Notes: generated by a model not told the origin, from the sequence alone. A stretch of DNA of 18,462 nt from JBMOLK01 sp049325575 (GCA_049325575.1 JBMOLK010000068.1:1-18462), one strand, 5' to 3'. Counted from the first letter of the stretch, positions 1-8,887 are shown. Numbers and translations are program-made.

Positions 1-1125
1 TTTACAGCTTCCTTTATGTTCTATATTAAGGAAACAATGTTTAGCAGAACTCTTTATTCAGCCTTCACAATTACCAGCATAGTCATGTTGATTGCAGAAA
101 GATTCATATATGTATACTCAATCAATAAGTATCGAGGTAATAATACTACAAATGTGGTTCTTGTAGGTGATCTCAATGTAGCCCTCAAGTTTGTATATTT
201 CTTAAAGAAGACAAATATTAAAATAAATGTTGCAGGCTATGTTAACGTTCACAGCAACCAGCCCTTTAAAAGCAGGAAAACACTTGGTTATATAGAAGAT
301 CTGGAAGAAATACTTAAAGGCAAGGTAGTTGATGAGGTAGTATTTGCACTACCCAAAACCTATGTGGGGGAAGTAGAAAAGTATGTGTACATATGTGAAG
401 AGATGGGAGTAACAGTTAGAATAATTCTTGATTTATATGACCTTAAAATTGCAAAGACTCATCTTGGCTGCGTCGGCACTCTACCTATGCTTACATACCA
501 TTCGGTAAACCTAAACGAATTTGAGCTGCTTCTAAAAAGAGCTATGGATATAGCAGGGGCATTGGTAGGCCTTTTCATTACAGGTATTGCATCAATATTT
601 ATAATCCCTGCAATTAAATTATCATCTCCCGGCCCCATACTCTTTAGCCAGGATAGGGTAGGATTAAACGGGAGAATCTTTAAAATTTATAAGTTCCGTA
701 CCATGTATATAGATGCAGAAGAGCGTAAAAAGGAACTCATGGCCCAAAACCAGGTCAGCGGAGGCCTGATGTTTAAAATCAAGTCTGACCCAAGGATCAC
801 ACCCCTGGGAAAGTTTCTTAGGAAGACAAGCCTTGATGAGCTTCCCCAGTTTATAAACGTATTTAAGGGAGATATGAGCCTTGTCGGTACCAGACCGCCA
901 ACTGTTGATGAAGTAAGCAAATATAAAAGCTATCACCGCAGGAGAATCAGTTTCAAGCCCGGCCTTACCGGTATGTGGCAGGTAAGCGGCAGGAGCAATA
1001 TAACGGACTTTGAAGAGGTTGTAAAGTTAGATACACAATACATAGATGAGTGGTCAATATGGCTTGATATAAAGATAATTTTAAAGACAATATGGGTTGT
1101 AATCAAAAGAAACGATGCCTATTAA
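1..1125 (+). CDS. Polyprenyl-phosphate sugar-1-phosphate transferase (WcaJ/CpsE type), 5' end cut off by the window
   Basis: This family transfers a sugar-1-phosphate from a nucleotide sugar to undecaprenyl phosphate at the inner face of the membrane, the first step of a lipid-linked polysaccharide repeat unit. The frame is open to base 1, so the true start and most of the N-terminal membrane segments lie outside; the first ATG visible is at base 16. Counting from that ATG, one hydrophobic segment remains (about 14-36), then a Rossmann-like CoA-binding-type domain (about 46-150), then the catalytic domain (about 172-369) with its own hydrophobic helix, the KFRTM motif (226-230), the TSLDELPQ motif (271-278) carrying the conserved Asp-Glu pair, and a GLTGMWQVSGR stretch. 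It is the only large plus-strand gene here and converges on the cassette. Its composition is less AT-rich than the cassette genes. The exact sugar (glucose, galactose or an amino sugar) cannot be told from sequence. Confidence 0.93.
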   Translation, partial: FTASFMFYIKETMFSRTLYSAFTITSIVMLIAERFIYVYSINKYRGNNTTNVVLVGDLNVALKFVYFLKKTNIKINVAGYVNVHSNQPFKSRKTLGYIEDLEEILKGKVVDEVVFALPKTYVGEVEKYVYICEEMGVTVRIILDLYDLKIAKTHLGCVGTLPMLTYHSVNLNEFELLLKRAMDIAGALVGLFITGIASIFIIPAIKLSSPGPILFSQDRVGLNGRIFKIYKFRTMYIDAEERKKELMAQNQVSGGLMFKIKSDPRITPLGKFLRKTSLDELPQFINVFKGDMSLVGTRPPTVDEVSKYKSYHRRRISFKPGLTGMWQVSGRSNITDFEEVVKLDTQYIDEWSIWLDIKIILKTIWVVIKRNDAY

Positions 1126-1136
1126 CAGGCATCGTT
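1111..1136. terminator. Bidirectional intrinsic terminator between converging genes
   Basis: A perfect 10-bp inverted repeat (AACGATGCCT / AGGCATCGTT) with a 6-base loop. The sugar transferase stop codon (1123-1125) lies in the loop. On the minus strand the stem is followed by TCTTTTGATT, a better U-tract than on the plus strand (CTTGTATG). It probably ends the plus-strand gene and also stops transcripts from the minus-strand cassette. Confidence 0.75.
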
Positions 1137-1506
1137 CTTGTATGCATAGAATATTTTAGTTATTACAATGCCTTTATTTGCACCCCTATACCTTTATTTT
1201 AATAATAGTTCAATTATAGGTTCGATGATTGCTTGCCTAGAATCAAGTAGAACTTTTCAACAAGTCGTCTACGCTTAATTATTCCTAGCATGAGTGGTTT
1301 TTCGTTTTATAAAGTCCTTTTTCTCTTAAAATTATAAATATTTTGGATAGCACTTTTACTGTTAAATAACCCACTAGTGTTTATAACTTTTTCATCTTCT
1401 ATAGTATGCACATTGTTTTTTCCCTTAACTTTCTTACCTGTTTATCTGTTAAACAATTTAAAGTAAATGCTTATATATTTTTCGTCAGTCTTAAACTATT
1501 AAGATC
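1137..1506. other. AT-rich gap at the cassette end; no intact gene seen
   Basis: About 370 bases between the terminator and the GT4 stop codon. I see no hairpin close to the GT4 stop. On the minus strand one frame (roughly 1215-1410) reads as a protein-like stretch broken by one TAA and ending at TAA. The downstream part could start at an ATG and gives about 25 residues beginning MLGIIKRRRLVEKFY. It has no convincing ribosome binding site and no family I recognise, so it is either chance or an old gene remnant. Confidence 0.4.
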
Positions 1507-2619
1507 CTATTTCTTATATAAATCCAGCCACTTTTTTGTTGAACTATCTCTATCAAGCATATTATACCTTATTGCATGCTGCAATCTTTCTAAAGAAGGT
1601 CTTGGAGAATTCCAAAAAGTTTGTATGTCTTTTATCCATAAATTCAAATTGGAAAGCTCATTATATTTCATAATACCTAATCCAATATCAGCTTCCTTAC
1701 TTACATTATCTGAAGCAATGCAAAAACATCCCGCAGCCTGTGCCTCAATTAGTGTAACGGGTAACCCTTCCCCTAATAATGATGGTAAAATAAAAACGTT
1801 AAACAAATGCATGAAATCCGGTATATTGCTTCTTCTACCCACTAATTTAATAAACCTTTCTAATTTGTACTTTGATATAGCATTTTGTATTAAACCTCTG
1901 TCTTCACCCTCTCCAACTAATATAAATACTACATCTAAATCCATCTGTTTTGCAATTTTAGCCAGCTCAATAATGAATTCTTGATTTTTCATTTTACATA
2001 ATCTTCCTACATGACCGACAACTATAGTATTATTACCTATGCTAAACTCAGAACGCAATGCGTTGACATTTGAATTATTTCTAATCATATAAGACTGACT
2101 GTCAATTCCATTACTGACAATATCGAAATCAGCTTGCCTTCCAAATAGGTATCTACCAGCAGCATCACCACAAGCTACATAGTCAGTAGCATAATTTTTT
2201 ATTAAAAATTTAAAGATCGGAATAGCAATTATCCTTTTCAGTATTGATGCAGGACGTTGAATAGTTGTTACATGAGAATGGGTGATACGTTTTTTTATAC
2301 CAGCTTTTTTAGCTGCTAATAGTCCAACCCCCGATTGCATGGAAGTGTGCATATGGATTGCATCAAAAGGGCCATTTTTCATAAGTACACTTTTAATTTC
2401 GCGATAATACCTAAAAAGTCCTTGTTCCCTTACATCTCCACTCAGTATATATACATTGGATCCTAGTTCCTTACACCACTTAACCGATTCTTCAAGATAC
2501 CCTGGATGAGTAATAAAATCAAATTTAATACTAGAATCTTTTTTGTTTAAAAGTACATTAAAAATAGCGCTACTATCTCCACCTACCCCTAAGTGGCCAA
2601 CAACGTGAACTACACGCAT
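1507..2619 (-). CDS. Glycosyltransferase family 4 (GT-B fold, EpsF/CapM-like)
   Basis: A cytoplasmic retaining glycosyltransferase that likely adds one sugar to the lipid-linked repeat unit. The 370 residues fit the family. The N-terminal Rossmann half starts MRVVHVVGHLGVGG with a glycine-rich acceptor-side loop. The C-terminal half begins near VGHVGRLCKMKNQEF (about 201-215) and carries the nucleotide-sugar signature EGLPVTLIE, giving the E-x7-E pair Glu284 and Glu292. The ATG is preceded by GGAGGGGG at good spacing, which fixes the start. It is the last gene of the minus-strand cassette, about 150 bases after the GT2 gene. Donor and acceptor sugars are not predictable. Confidence 0.92.
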   Translation of the reverse strand: MRVVHVVGHLGVGGDSSAIFNVLLNKKDSSIKFDFITHPGYLEESVKWCKELGSNVYILSGDVREQGLFRYYREIKSVLMKNGPFDAIHMHTSMQSGVGLLAAKKAGIKKRITHSHVTTIQRPASILKRIIAIPIFKFLIKNYATDYVACGDAAGRYLFGRQADFDIVSNGIDSQSYMIRNNSNVNALRSEFSIGNNTIVVGHVGRLCKMKNQEFIIELAKIAKQMDLDVVFILVGEGEDRGLIQNAISKYKLERFIKLVGRRSNIPDFMHLFNVFILPSLLGEGLPVTLIEAQAAGCFCIASDNVSKEADIGLGIMKYNELSNLNLWIKDIQTFWNSPRPSLERLQHAIRYNMLDRDSSTKKWLDLYKK

Positions 2620-2647
2620 AATCCCCCTCCATTATCCTAAACCACGA

Positions 2648-2737
2648 TTATAACCTAATAATATGTTTATAAACTCTTATAGGTTTGCAATTGCTTACAA
2701 AAATATCAAAACGTTTTCTTCTTAAAACCTCCTTCTT
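2648..2737 (-). other. Strong Shine-Dalgarno followed by no intact start (possible gene remnant)
   Basis: The minus strand has an excellent ribosome binding site, AAGAAGGAGG (2728-2737), in the GT2-GT4 gap, but no ATG, GTG or TTG follows at usable spacing with an open frame. One frame after it stays open for about 25 codons (LRRKRFDIFVSN...) to a TAA at 2648-2650. This may be what remains of a small gene that lost its start codon, or a chance motif. Confidence 0.25.
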
Positions 2738-2769
2738 CAATATTTAACAATACTATATATCAATTCAAA

Positions 2770-3837
2770 TTATCTACACTGCTTTAGTTTGGTAAAAAAT
2801 GAAGGACTCAAACTCCTTATATTTGAAATAACCCAACCCATAAACATTGAAAATAAAGTGCTCTTAATTTTTACAGGAACCAACATTATCTTCATTTTTT
2901 TCGATGTTGGCCTTGCTGTACTGAGAGAATTCCTTGTATGTTTATGTGTTATAATTCTTTTTACCTCAGCATATTTCTCTATTAAAGCCATTTCAGGGTT
3001 ATTATTAAATAAATTCTCTATACAGCCTATTGCTCTCTCTATATATCTCCGTGCTAAAAACTCCTCTGCATCGGGAGAAACCACACCAAATTCTTCAAAA
3101 TATTTAATTAGATTTTCATGCTCTCTAATTCTTATATTAAATAAATCAGCAATATGTTTAGTCGTTGATGATCCTTCACGCTCTCTAATATAGTGATAAT
3201 AACAGTTACTGGTTATACATATTTTTTCACACTCTTTAAGATAACTCTTATTAAATTCAAAATCTTCTCCAAAGTTAAACTTCGGAAATGTAATACTTTT
3301 TTGTCTTATTAGATCCAATCGGTATAATTTGTTCCAAACATTATAAAGCAGGTGTTTATCCCAAAGTTGTACAAAGTCCTTTTTAAATTCCTCTTTCGAA
3401 GGATATATAGAATCTGGGAAGTTAACACAGTATTTATCTATTCTCAACTGCTTGTCTCTACTCAAATAATTAGACTCAAAATAAAAACCACAAATTACTA
3501 AATCACTATTGTTTTTTTCTCCAAGCTCATACAAATTCAATAACATTTCTTCTTCAATATAATCATCTGCATCCATAAAAAAAACGTACTTACCATTTGC
3601 CATATCTAACGCTCTATTTCTTGAGTAAGAAACACCGCAGTTTTTCTGATGAATAACTTTAACTCTAGTGTCATTCTTAGCATATTGATCACAAATCATC
3701 TCTGAACCATCAGTTGATCCATCATTTATAAGAATAATCTCGATATCTTTCAATTTTTGATCAATAACTACTTGCAAAGTTCTCTCTAAGTAATTTCTTA
3801 CATTATAAATAGGTATTATAACACTGACCTTGTACAT
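2770..3837 (-). CDS. Glycosyltransferase family 2 (GT-A fold, EpsJ-like)
   Basis: An inverting, metal-dependent glycosyltransferase that probably extends the repeat unit on the cytoplasmic side of the membrane. The first 100 residues are diagnostic: a VSVIIPIYNV start, the nucleotide-binding motif LINDGSTDGS (Asp39), and the metal-binding DADD (89-92) after YVFFM. The C-terminal 250 residues are the variable acceptor part, with a weakly hydrophobic stretch near the end (about 315-345) that may associate with the membrane. The start is supported by AGAAGGAG just upstream. It lies 81 bases after the flippase gene in the same direction. The specific sugar is unknown. Confidence 0.93.
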   Translation of the reverse strand: MYKVSVIIPIYNVRNYLERTLQVVIDQKLKDIEIILINDGSTDGSEMICDQYAKNDTRVKVIHQKNCGVSYSRNRALDMANGKYVFFMDADDYIEEEMLLNLYELGEKNNSDLVICGFYFESNYLSRDKQLRIDKYCVNFPDSIYPSKEEFKKDFVQLWDKHLLYNVWNKLYRLDLIRQKSITFPKFNFGEDFEFNKSYLKECEKICITSNCYYHYIREREGSSTTKHIADLFNIRIREHENLIKYFEEFGVVSPDAEEFLARRYIERAIGCIENLFNNNPEMALIEKYAEVKRIITHKHTRNSLSTARPTSKKMKIMLVPVKIKSTLFSMFMGWVISNIRSLSPSFFTKLKQCR

Positions 3838-3918
3838 ATATACTCCTTCTATTTATAGTTATAGTTCCCCAACACCAATTGTTACATCAATAAATGTTTT
3901 TCTACCTTCTATCACCCT

Positions 3919-5328
3919 TTAGCCTTTCAAAACCCAATATTTACTCCGGCAAACTCTAATAACGTCGTTACGATAGTATACTATGTTAGCAATAAATATA
4001 ATTATAAAACAACAAACTGATATAGCATCCATGTAAGGCAAATCAGTTGTCATTATAATTGCTTGAAAGAGTAATATAATAAAACTGAATATATTAATTG
4101 GCCATTCCATATTTATCGTTACGTATTTTTTAGTATCAATAATCCTAAACAGCACAATAATGAGATAGCTCAGTACGCTTGCAATCAAAGCTCCATATAT
4201 TCCAATAAAAGGTATAGTTGTAAAGCAAATTAATAGACTACTCACTGCACCTATCATTGTTGAAATCATTGCCATCTTAGTCTTTTTTACTGCTATATAG
4301 AATGTTCCGAAATACACTGAATAGCAATTTAAAGCGGCGGAAACTAATAGTAAAGGAATATAAATCCATGATCTATAAAAATCGCCTTTTAATAATGCTC
4401 TTGCTATCAATGGTATAGTCATAATTAAACTTGAACATGCAACAAAAATAAATGCCGAATATATTTTGAAAACATCTGAAAAGAACTTGTCGCTCCCATT
4501 TTCTTTAATCTCTTTTGCTGAAGAAAACTGCCATGCCTGCTGAAAAATTGTTGATAACAAATTTACCATAGACGGCAATTTACTAGCTGCTGTGAATAAG
4601 CCAGCCATGCTAGCTCCACAAAAACCAATTATTATATATCTACTGGATATGTTTGTAATCCACCATGAAATCATGTTGGGAATCTGTGGCAAACTAAATA
4701 TAAGCATCGTTTTAAGTAATTTATTATCGATATATGTAAACGAGATATATTGATAAACTTTAGACGTAAATAGTATAAAAACAGCTGAAACAATATTTGC
4801 AAGAACTATTGATATCAGATATCCTTGAATCTCCATAGGAAAAATCAAAAGAAAAACAATATTAAATATAAATAGCATCAAAGCATTAAGTACACCACTT
4901 ATAGCAAATCTCTTTACATGACCAATGCCTCTTGCAAATTGAGCTAATAACTGTCTTAATGAAGTTGAAAACAACATTAAAGCAAAATACCATGCATATT
5001 CGTATTTTATAAAAGTATTACTAATAAAAATAACTATACTAATTATAAAGAAACTTATTAATAATATGTTTATACCATTTGACAACAATTTTTTATGGTT
5101 TGCATCCTTATCAATAGAAAATCTGAACACAGCTTCATATATACATAATGATGCTATAGGCATTGCAAATTCTACGGAGTTATTCATAAGCTCTGCAATC
5201 CCATAATTTCCCGTTGTCATTGCACTGGTATACAATGTCATCAAAAAGAGTTGTATTAATTTTACCAAGACATTTCCAACTGCAAAAATTACAGTATTAG
5301 ATAAAAGCTGTTTAAATTTATTGTTCAT
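3919..5328 (-). CDS. Wzx-like oligosaccharide flippase (MOP superfamily)
   Basis: A polytopic membrane protein of 469 residues, the usual size for Wzx/RfbX-type flippases, which move the finished undecaprenyl-linked repeat unit to the outer face. Hydrophobic segments run along the whole length, consistent with 12 to 14 helices. The N-terminus (NTVIFAVGNVLVKLIQLFLM, then YGIAELMNNSVEF) has the typical family pattern. A GGAAG-type ribosome binding site precedes the ATG, and the gene follows the iron-sulfur protein after 32 bases. Base composition is very AT-rich, as in the rest of the cassette. The family is clear from topology and context; substrate specificity is not. Confidence 0.9.
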   Translation of the reverse strand: MNNKFKQLLSNTVIFAVGNVLVKLIQLFLMTLYTSAMTTGNYGIAELMNNSVEFAMPIASLCIYEAVFRFSIDKDANHKKLLSNGINILLISFFIISIVIFISNTFIKYEYAWYFALMLFSTSLRQLLAQFARGIGHVKRFAISGVLNALMLFIFNIVFLLIFPMEIQGYLISIVLANIVSAVFILFTSKVYQYISFTYIDNKLLKTMLIFSLPQIPNMISWWITNISSRYIIIGFCGASMAGLFTAASKLPSMVNLLSTIFQQAWQFSSAKEIKENGSDKFFSDVFKIYSAFIFVACSSLIMTIPLIARALLKGDFYRSWIYIPLLLVSAALNCYSVYFGTFYIAVKKTKMAMISTMIGAVSSLLICFTTIPFIGIYGALIASVLSYLIIVLFRIIDTKKYVTINMEWPINIFSFIILLFQAIIMTTDLPYMDAISVCCFIIIFIANIVYYRNDVIRVCRSKYWVLKG

Positions 5329-5360
5329 ATTAGCTTCCTTACCTTTTTGTGATAATAAGG

Positions 5361-6566
5361 TTATTTCAACTTGCTCTTAACTTTCTCATACTTTATACGC
5401 ATTCTCTTAGACATCAAATAACTGTGATCATTAATAAATCTACTTACTTTGTTTTTTAAACTAGGTTTCCGTTTATAAAAATATTTCCGTCTTGCAAATT
5501 CAAAATCCCTATTTATTAAATAATCACTCCAAAAATCATCGGACAAAGAATTTTTTGCGTACGGATTAGAAAGGCACTTGTTTCCAACCATCGCTTCCTC
5601 AATAGTTTTAGGAACAACAATATAACTTCCCTTAATCTCATTAAATATGTGGCTACCATTTGGTGAGTTAATTACAACCAAGGATATTCCCTTTTCATCA
5701 TTCCTAAATTTTTTATCATCAGAAATATAACCCCAAAAGTCTGCTATGGTTATGTCACTTGGCCGATTAAGATTAGTAAATTTGCAATTATGGCAACATT
5801 CCCTTGAAAAATAGTCATTTAAAAACCCTATCAAATAAGGGTCAGTAAAAGCATCAGCAATATAGGATTGATGGGTAAGAAAGTCTATTTTCATACTAAA
5901 GACGGTCCAGCTTGGTTTCTTATACCTAAATTGTATATTACTAATATCATTATTTATTGTTTTCCTTATATATCCAATATAATCTTTGAAAACTAACGGC
6001 GATGGAACACCATGACATACAAAATCAACAGTTATTAAATTCTCATATTTATTACCTAAATATTGTTTCAATCCAGCATTTTGACAAGGTGTACCTGTAA
6101 ATAAAACAAGTTGCTCATATTTCAATCGTTCTTTAACTATTTTATAAATATCTCCTATATAACTTTGGACATATTTAGAACCTCTAAAATGCTTTAATTC
6201 TTCTAAACTGTTCGCTTCAGCATGAATAACCTTAAATTCATCATCAAATCTAGCACCAAATACCGTACCATTCTTGGAAATTACATATTGAGCTATTCCT
6301 GTAAAGACACCACCAGAAGTACTTTTTTGTCTTAATTCACCATCCGTTGACCAACATGCCAAAATCTGTTTTTGAAAATCTGATATACACTGCTTATTAA
6401 GTAATGGACAAGCTTCTCTACACACACCGCAGTCAATGCAAATATCCATGTCAATCTGTGGAACATAAAAACCTTTTGAATCCGTTTTTATATTAATAGC
6501 TCCACCATTACACGCCGAATAACAGGCCATACATCCTGTACAGATATTTTCTTCGCAAACCACCAA
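5361..6566 (-). CDS. F420 hydrogenase/dehydrogenase beta-subunit family protein with two [4Fe-4S] sites
   Basis: A cytoplasmic redox protein of the family found beside polysaccharide pyruvyltransferases. Counted from the chosen start, the N-terminus has two ferredoxin motifs: Cys9-x2-Cys12-x2-Cys15-x3-Cys19 and Cys43-x2-Cys46-x2-Cys49-x3-Cys53. The FrhB-like N- and C-terminal domains follow, with STSGGVFTGIAQ, FTGTPCQNAGLKQYLG, DFVCHGVPSP and a late Cys pair in ECCHNCKF before DITIADFWG. A longer frame from a TTG at 6587 lacks a ribosome binding site. I prefer the TTG at 6566: AGAGGAG sits 9 bases before it, inside the last codons of the pyruvyltransferase gene, whose stop is one base away, so the two are translationally coupled. 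A GTG at 6563 is an alternative. The reaction is unknown. Family members usually bind flavin, but this gene is far from any F420-using pathway in the window. Confidence 0.88.
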   Translation of the reverse strand: MVVCEENICTGCMACYSACNGGAINIKTDSKGFYVPQIDMDICIDCGVCREACPLLNKQCISDFQKQILACWSTDGELRQKSTSGGVFTGIAQYVISKNGTVFGARFDDEFKVIHAEANSLEELKHFRGSKYVQSYIGDIYKIVKERLKYEQLVLFTGTPCQNAGLKQYLGNKYENLITVDFVCHGVPSPLVFKDYIGYIRKTINNDISNIQFRYKKPSWTVFSMKIDFLTHQSYIADAFTDPYLIGFLNDYFSRECCHNCKFTNLNRPSDITIADFWGYISDDKKFRNDEKGISLVVINSPNGSHIFNEIKGSYIVVPKTIEEAMVGNKCLSNPYAKNSLSDDFWSDYLINRDFEFARRKYFYKRKPSLKNKVSRFINDHSYLMSKRMRIKYEKVKSKLK

Positions 6567-6567
6567 A

Positions 6568-7698
6568 CTAAACAGCTCCTCTTTCAATTATCAAATAAAG
6601 TTTCTGATAATAGTTCTTGTCAAAGTAATCATCAATATTGTATTCACATTCTCTTTGTAAAATTTCACAAGCTTTTTTGTACGCATCCTCTAATGATCTA
6701 GCATAATATACACAATTATCATAAACACCCTTAAACCAATCCACTCCAGAAGATAACTTATGGTCCGTCGAATCAATCACTATTACTGGAGTCTGTGAAA
6801 TTAATGAAAATATCGTTCCATGATATCTATCTGTTATAACTAATTTATAATTGGAGAATTTTTCAAAAGTACTCTCTATAATACCTTTTATATTCTTTAC
6901 TAATTCATCACGGCCTACGCTTATTGTTGTATCTGTAATATCAGTCCGAGTAATACTTAAAAAACGCCGCCTTAAATCAGCAATTTGGGATTTTTCATAA
7001 TATTGTTCACTATCATTCCTCATACAAAATAGAATTCCTTGCCTTTGATTCTGATAACGATACTTTCCAATTAAAGATGTTACAATATCTGGATATAGTA
7101 AAACCTCTGCAGTTTTAAACATTTTCTTTGCAGTTTCATAAGAAACCTTGTCTCTGGCCATTAGAGTAATTCTTTTATGTCTGTTATATATCCTTTCCGT
7201 AATAGCCTTTTGTTTCTCGGAGGTAAAAAGTATTGTTTGAGGAAAAAACACAATTTTGTTATCAGGGAAATGTTCAATTATCAATCTATGAACCCTTTCA
7301 TCAGGGTGACTATCTGTAATGCAATAACCACTTTGAAAAATAATTAAATCACTCAGCGCTATTTGCTTTTTTAATATTTTTAAGAATGCAGACCTACTTG
7401 AGTTAACCGGGTCTGTTGGAATTTCTACTACTTCATAATCATTGTAGTAGTTATCTAACCATCTCCTAATACATAAATTCTGTGCTTGATCGCCCAGGTT
7501 TGGATGCATAGCTACACAGAAGTACCAAATCCTTTTTTTCTTATCACTATTAACTGATGAGAGTTTATTAATAATTAGTTTAGAATCCTTCTTATCTCTA
7601 GGATAGTTAATAATCTTTCTAAATGCTCTATAAGGAACTTTTAAAATGATTGACAGTATTTTGTTTTTTCGTACTTTCCTTTTTAATTCAGAGATCAT
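6568..7698 (-). CDS. Polysaccharide pyruvyltransferase family protein
   Basis: Members of this family (WcaK/AmsJ/CsaB superfamily, GT-B-like fold) typically transfer pyruvate from phosphoenolpyruvate to a sugar, forming a ketal that adds negative charge to a wall or capsule polymer. The 376 residues show the N-terminal glycine motif NLGDQAQN (67-74), a mid-protein FFPQTI segment (about 151-156) and the family hallmark DRYHGTIFSLI (290-300) followed by TPVIVID. A basic leader (about 1-35) precedes the domain. GGGGGAAGG just before the ATG supports the start. It begins 32 bases after the polymerase gene and its stop nearly touches the start of the iron-sulfur gene, so the two are probably made together. 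Some family members beside F420-type proteins may do something other than classical pyruvylation. Confidence 0.88.
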   Translation of the reverse strand: MISELKRKVRKNKILSIILKVPYRAFRKIINYPRDKKDSKLIINKLSSVNSDKKKRIWYFCVAMHPNLGDQAQNLCIRRWLDNYYNDYEVVEIPTDPVNSSRSAFLKILKKQIALSDLIIFQSGYCITDSHPDERVHRLIIEHFPDNKIVFFPQTILFTSEKQKAITERIYNRHKRITLMARDKVSYETAKKMFKTAEVLLYPDIVTSLIGKYRYQNQRQGILFCMRNDSEQYYEKSQIADLRRRFLSITRTDITDTTISVGRDELVKNIKGIIESTFEKFSNYKLVITDRYHGTIFSLISQTPVIVIDSTDHKLSSGVDWFKGVYDNCVYYARSLEDAYKKACEILQRECEYNIDDYFDKNYYQKLYLIIERGAV

Positions 7699-7730
7699 AT
7701 CCTTCCCCCTTCAACTTAACTTTTCATGTT

Positions 7731-8834
7731 TCATATTTGCCAGAAGAATTTATATGGAATAATTCCATACCATTCAGGTCTAAAAATAGCTACAATCAAA
7801 TAGTATGCTAAAGTTAAAACTAAAATCAAGTGGAGTACTAGTATCTTTAGCTTTTTATCACCAATACTTTCAAAAGTCATCGGAATCCATACCAGGTAAT
7901 ATATTGAAAAATATGGAACTACCCTTGTTAATATATACATCCTTGTTCCTAAAATATAACAAAATAGACATATGGAAACCATATACGCAACAAAATCATA
8001 GCTAAGAGTTTTCATTTCCAATACACATTGCTTTTGTAAGTAGCCCCTGTTCTTATTACAAATAAATAAACCCAATAATAGTATAGATAAACATATTGAG
8101 ACATTAAAGATCATACCAAAATAATTAGAAGATGCATATACCGAATCCTCATAGCTAGCATACTTACTTAAAATCTTAACTGCAAATAAAAATAATCTAT
8201 TAAATATCAAAAAACCTATAATAGATGTCATCAAGGTAATTGGAAATGACAGCTTACTATATTTTATTTTAACAAAAAATATTACTACCAAAACGAATAA
8301 CGCTGATTGATGAAATAAACTAGCTATTACTACGAACAATACAAATCTTATAATTTTTTTTTCTTTTAGGTATTCAATACCAAAAAGAATTATTGATAGT
8401 GCAATTACTTGTCTCATCAAATTTAGATAATCAGCATATATATTTAGTGTTATAAACAAATATGAACTCAATACAACATTACATGAATTTTTATAAATAA
8501 ACCTTCCAATTGAATACGAAGAAAACAGACTAGTTACAATCAAAAGTAACTGTGGTTCTCTTGAAATATAACTCAATACTTTACAGAGCACTGTAAAACC
8601 TAATTCATAGCGAAATAAATAAAAACTAGTCCAATCAACTTGCGCTATCCTTTCATATGCTCTATAGAACTGGTCAGTATCATTACCTACAGCATAGGCC
8701 CGAAGTGCTGATATAATTGCCGTCATACCAAAAAAGAAAATCAAATAACTACGTCTATATTTGTTGTTATTGCTTACATTGAAAAGAAAATCAATTATTC
8801 CTATCATTAAGATTAAAACAATATAAATTAGCAT
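7731..8834 (-). CDS. EpsG/Wzy-like polysaccharide polymerase (integral membrane)
   Basis: A multi-pass membrane protein of 367 residues in the EpsG family, proposed to polymerise repeat units outside the membrane. Diagnostic features are the RAYAVGNDTDQFY segment (45-57) after the second hydrophobic stretch, a later NLMRQVIALSI motif and LFHQSALFVLVV, all typical of EpsG proteins. About 9 to 11 hydrophobic segments are visible. A longer frame starts at a TTG at 8864 with no ribosome binding site. I chose the ATG at 8834, preceded by TAGGAG. It is the first large gene of the AT-rich cassette and sits after a long leader-like gap. Its 3' end lies 32 bases before the pyruvyltransferase gene. Confidence 0.87.
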   Translation of the reverse strand: MLIYIVLILMIGIIDFLFNVSNNNKYRRSYLIFFFGMTAIISALRAYAVGNDTDQFYRAYERIAQVDWTSFYLFRYELGFTVLCKVLSYISREPQLLLIVTSLFSSYSIGRFIYKNSCNVVLSSYLFITLNIYADYLNLMRQVIALSIILFGIEYLKEKKIIRFVLFVVIASLFHQSALFVLVVIFFVKIKYSKLSFPITLMTSIIGFLIFNRLFLFAVKILSKYASYEDSVYASSNYFGMIFNVSICLSILLLGLFICNKNRGYLQKQCVLEMKTLSYDFVAYMVSICLFCYILGTRMYILTRVVPYFSIYYLVWIPMTFESIGDKKLKILVLHLILVLTLAYYLIVAIFRPEWYGIIPYKFFWQI

Positions 8835-8853
8835 TAAGCTCCTACCCTTTTTC

Positions 8854-8877
8854 TTTAGTCTCAAAGAAAGGACTAAA
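8854..8877 (-). promoter_or_regulatory. Hairpin just upstream of the polymerase ribosome binding site
   Basis: A perfect 7-bp inverted repeat (TTTAGTC / GACTAAA) with a 10-base loop, ending shortly before the TAGGAG that serves the polymerase ATG. The stop codon of the four-codon frame at 8873-8887 lies in its 5' arm, so ribosomes on that frame would disturb the hairpin. Confidence 0.35.
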
Positions 8878-8887
8878 CCAGAATCAT
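8873..8887 (-). other. Four-codon open frame with a good ribosome binding site
   Basis: On the minus strand ATG ATT CTG GTT TAG is preceded by AGAGG (8894-8898) with 6 bases between. The spacing and motif are as good as for real genes here. The peptide is too short to act as a protein. If translated, its role would be to place a ribosome on the leader RNA ahead of the polymerase gene. Confidence 0.25.

Noticed and set aside
1406..1984. Plus-strand open frame of 192 codons.
   Set aside because: It lies opposite the GT4 gene, whose motifs and ribosome binding site are clear; the plus frame has no recognisable domain.
3847..3918. In-frame extension after the flippase TAA (about 22 codons, ending IGVGEL).
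   Set aside because: Open stretches this short are expected by chance in AT-rich DNA. There is no start with a ribosome binding site and no reason to expect stop-codon readthrough.
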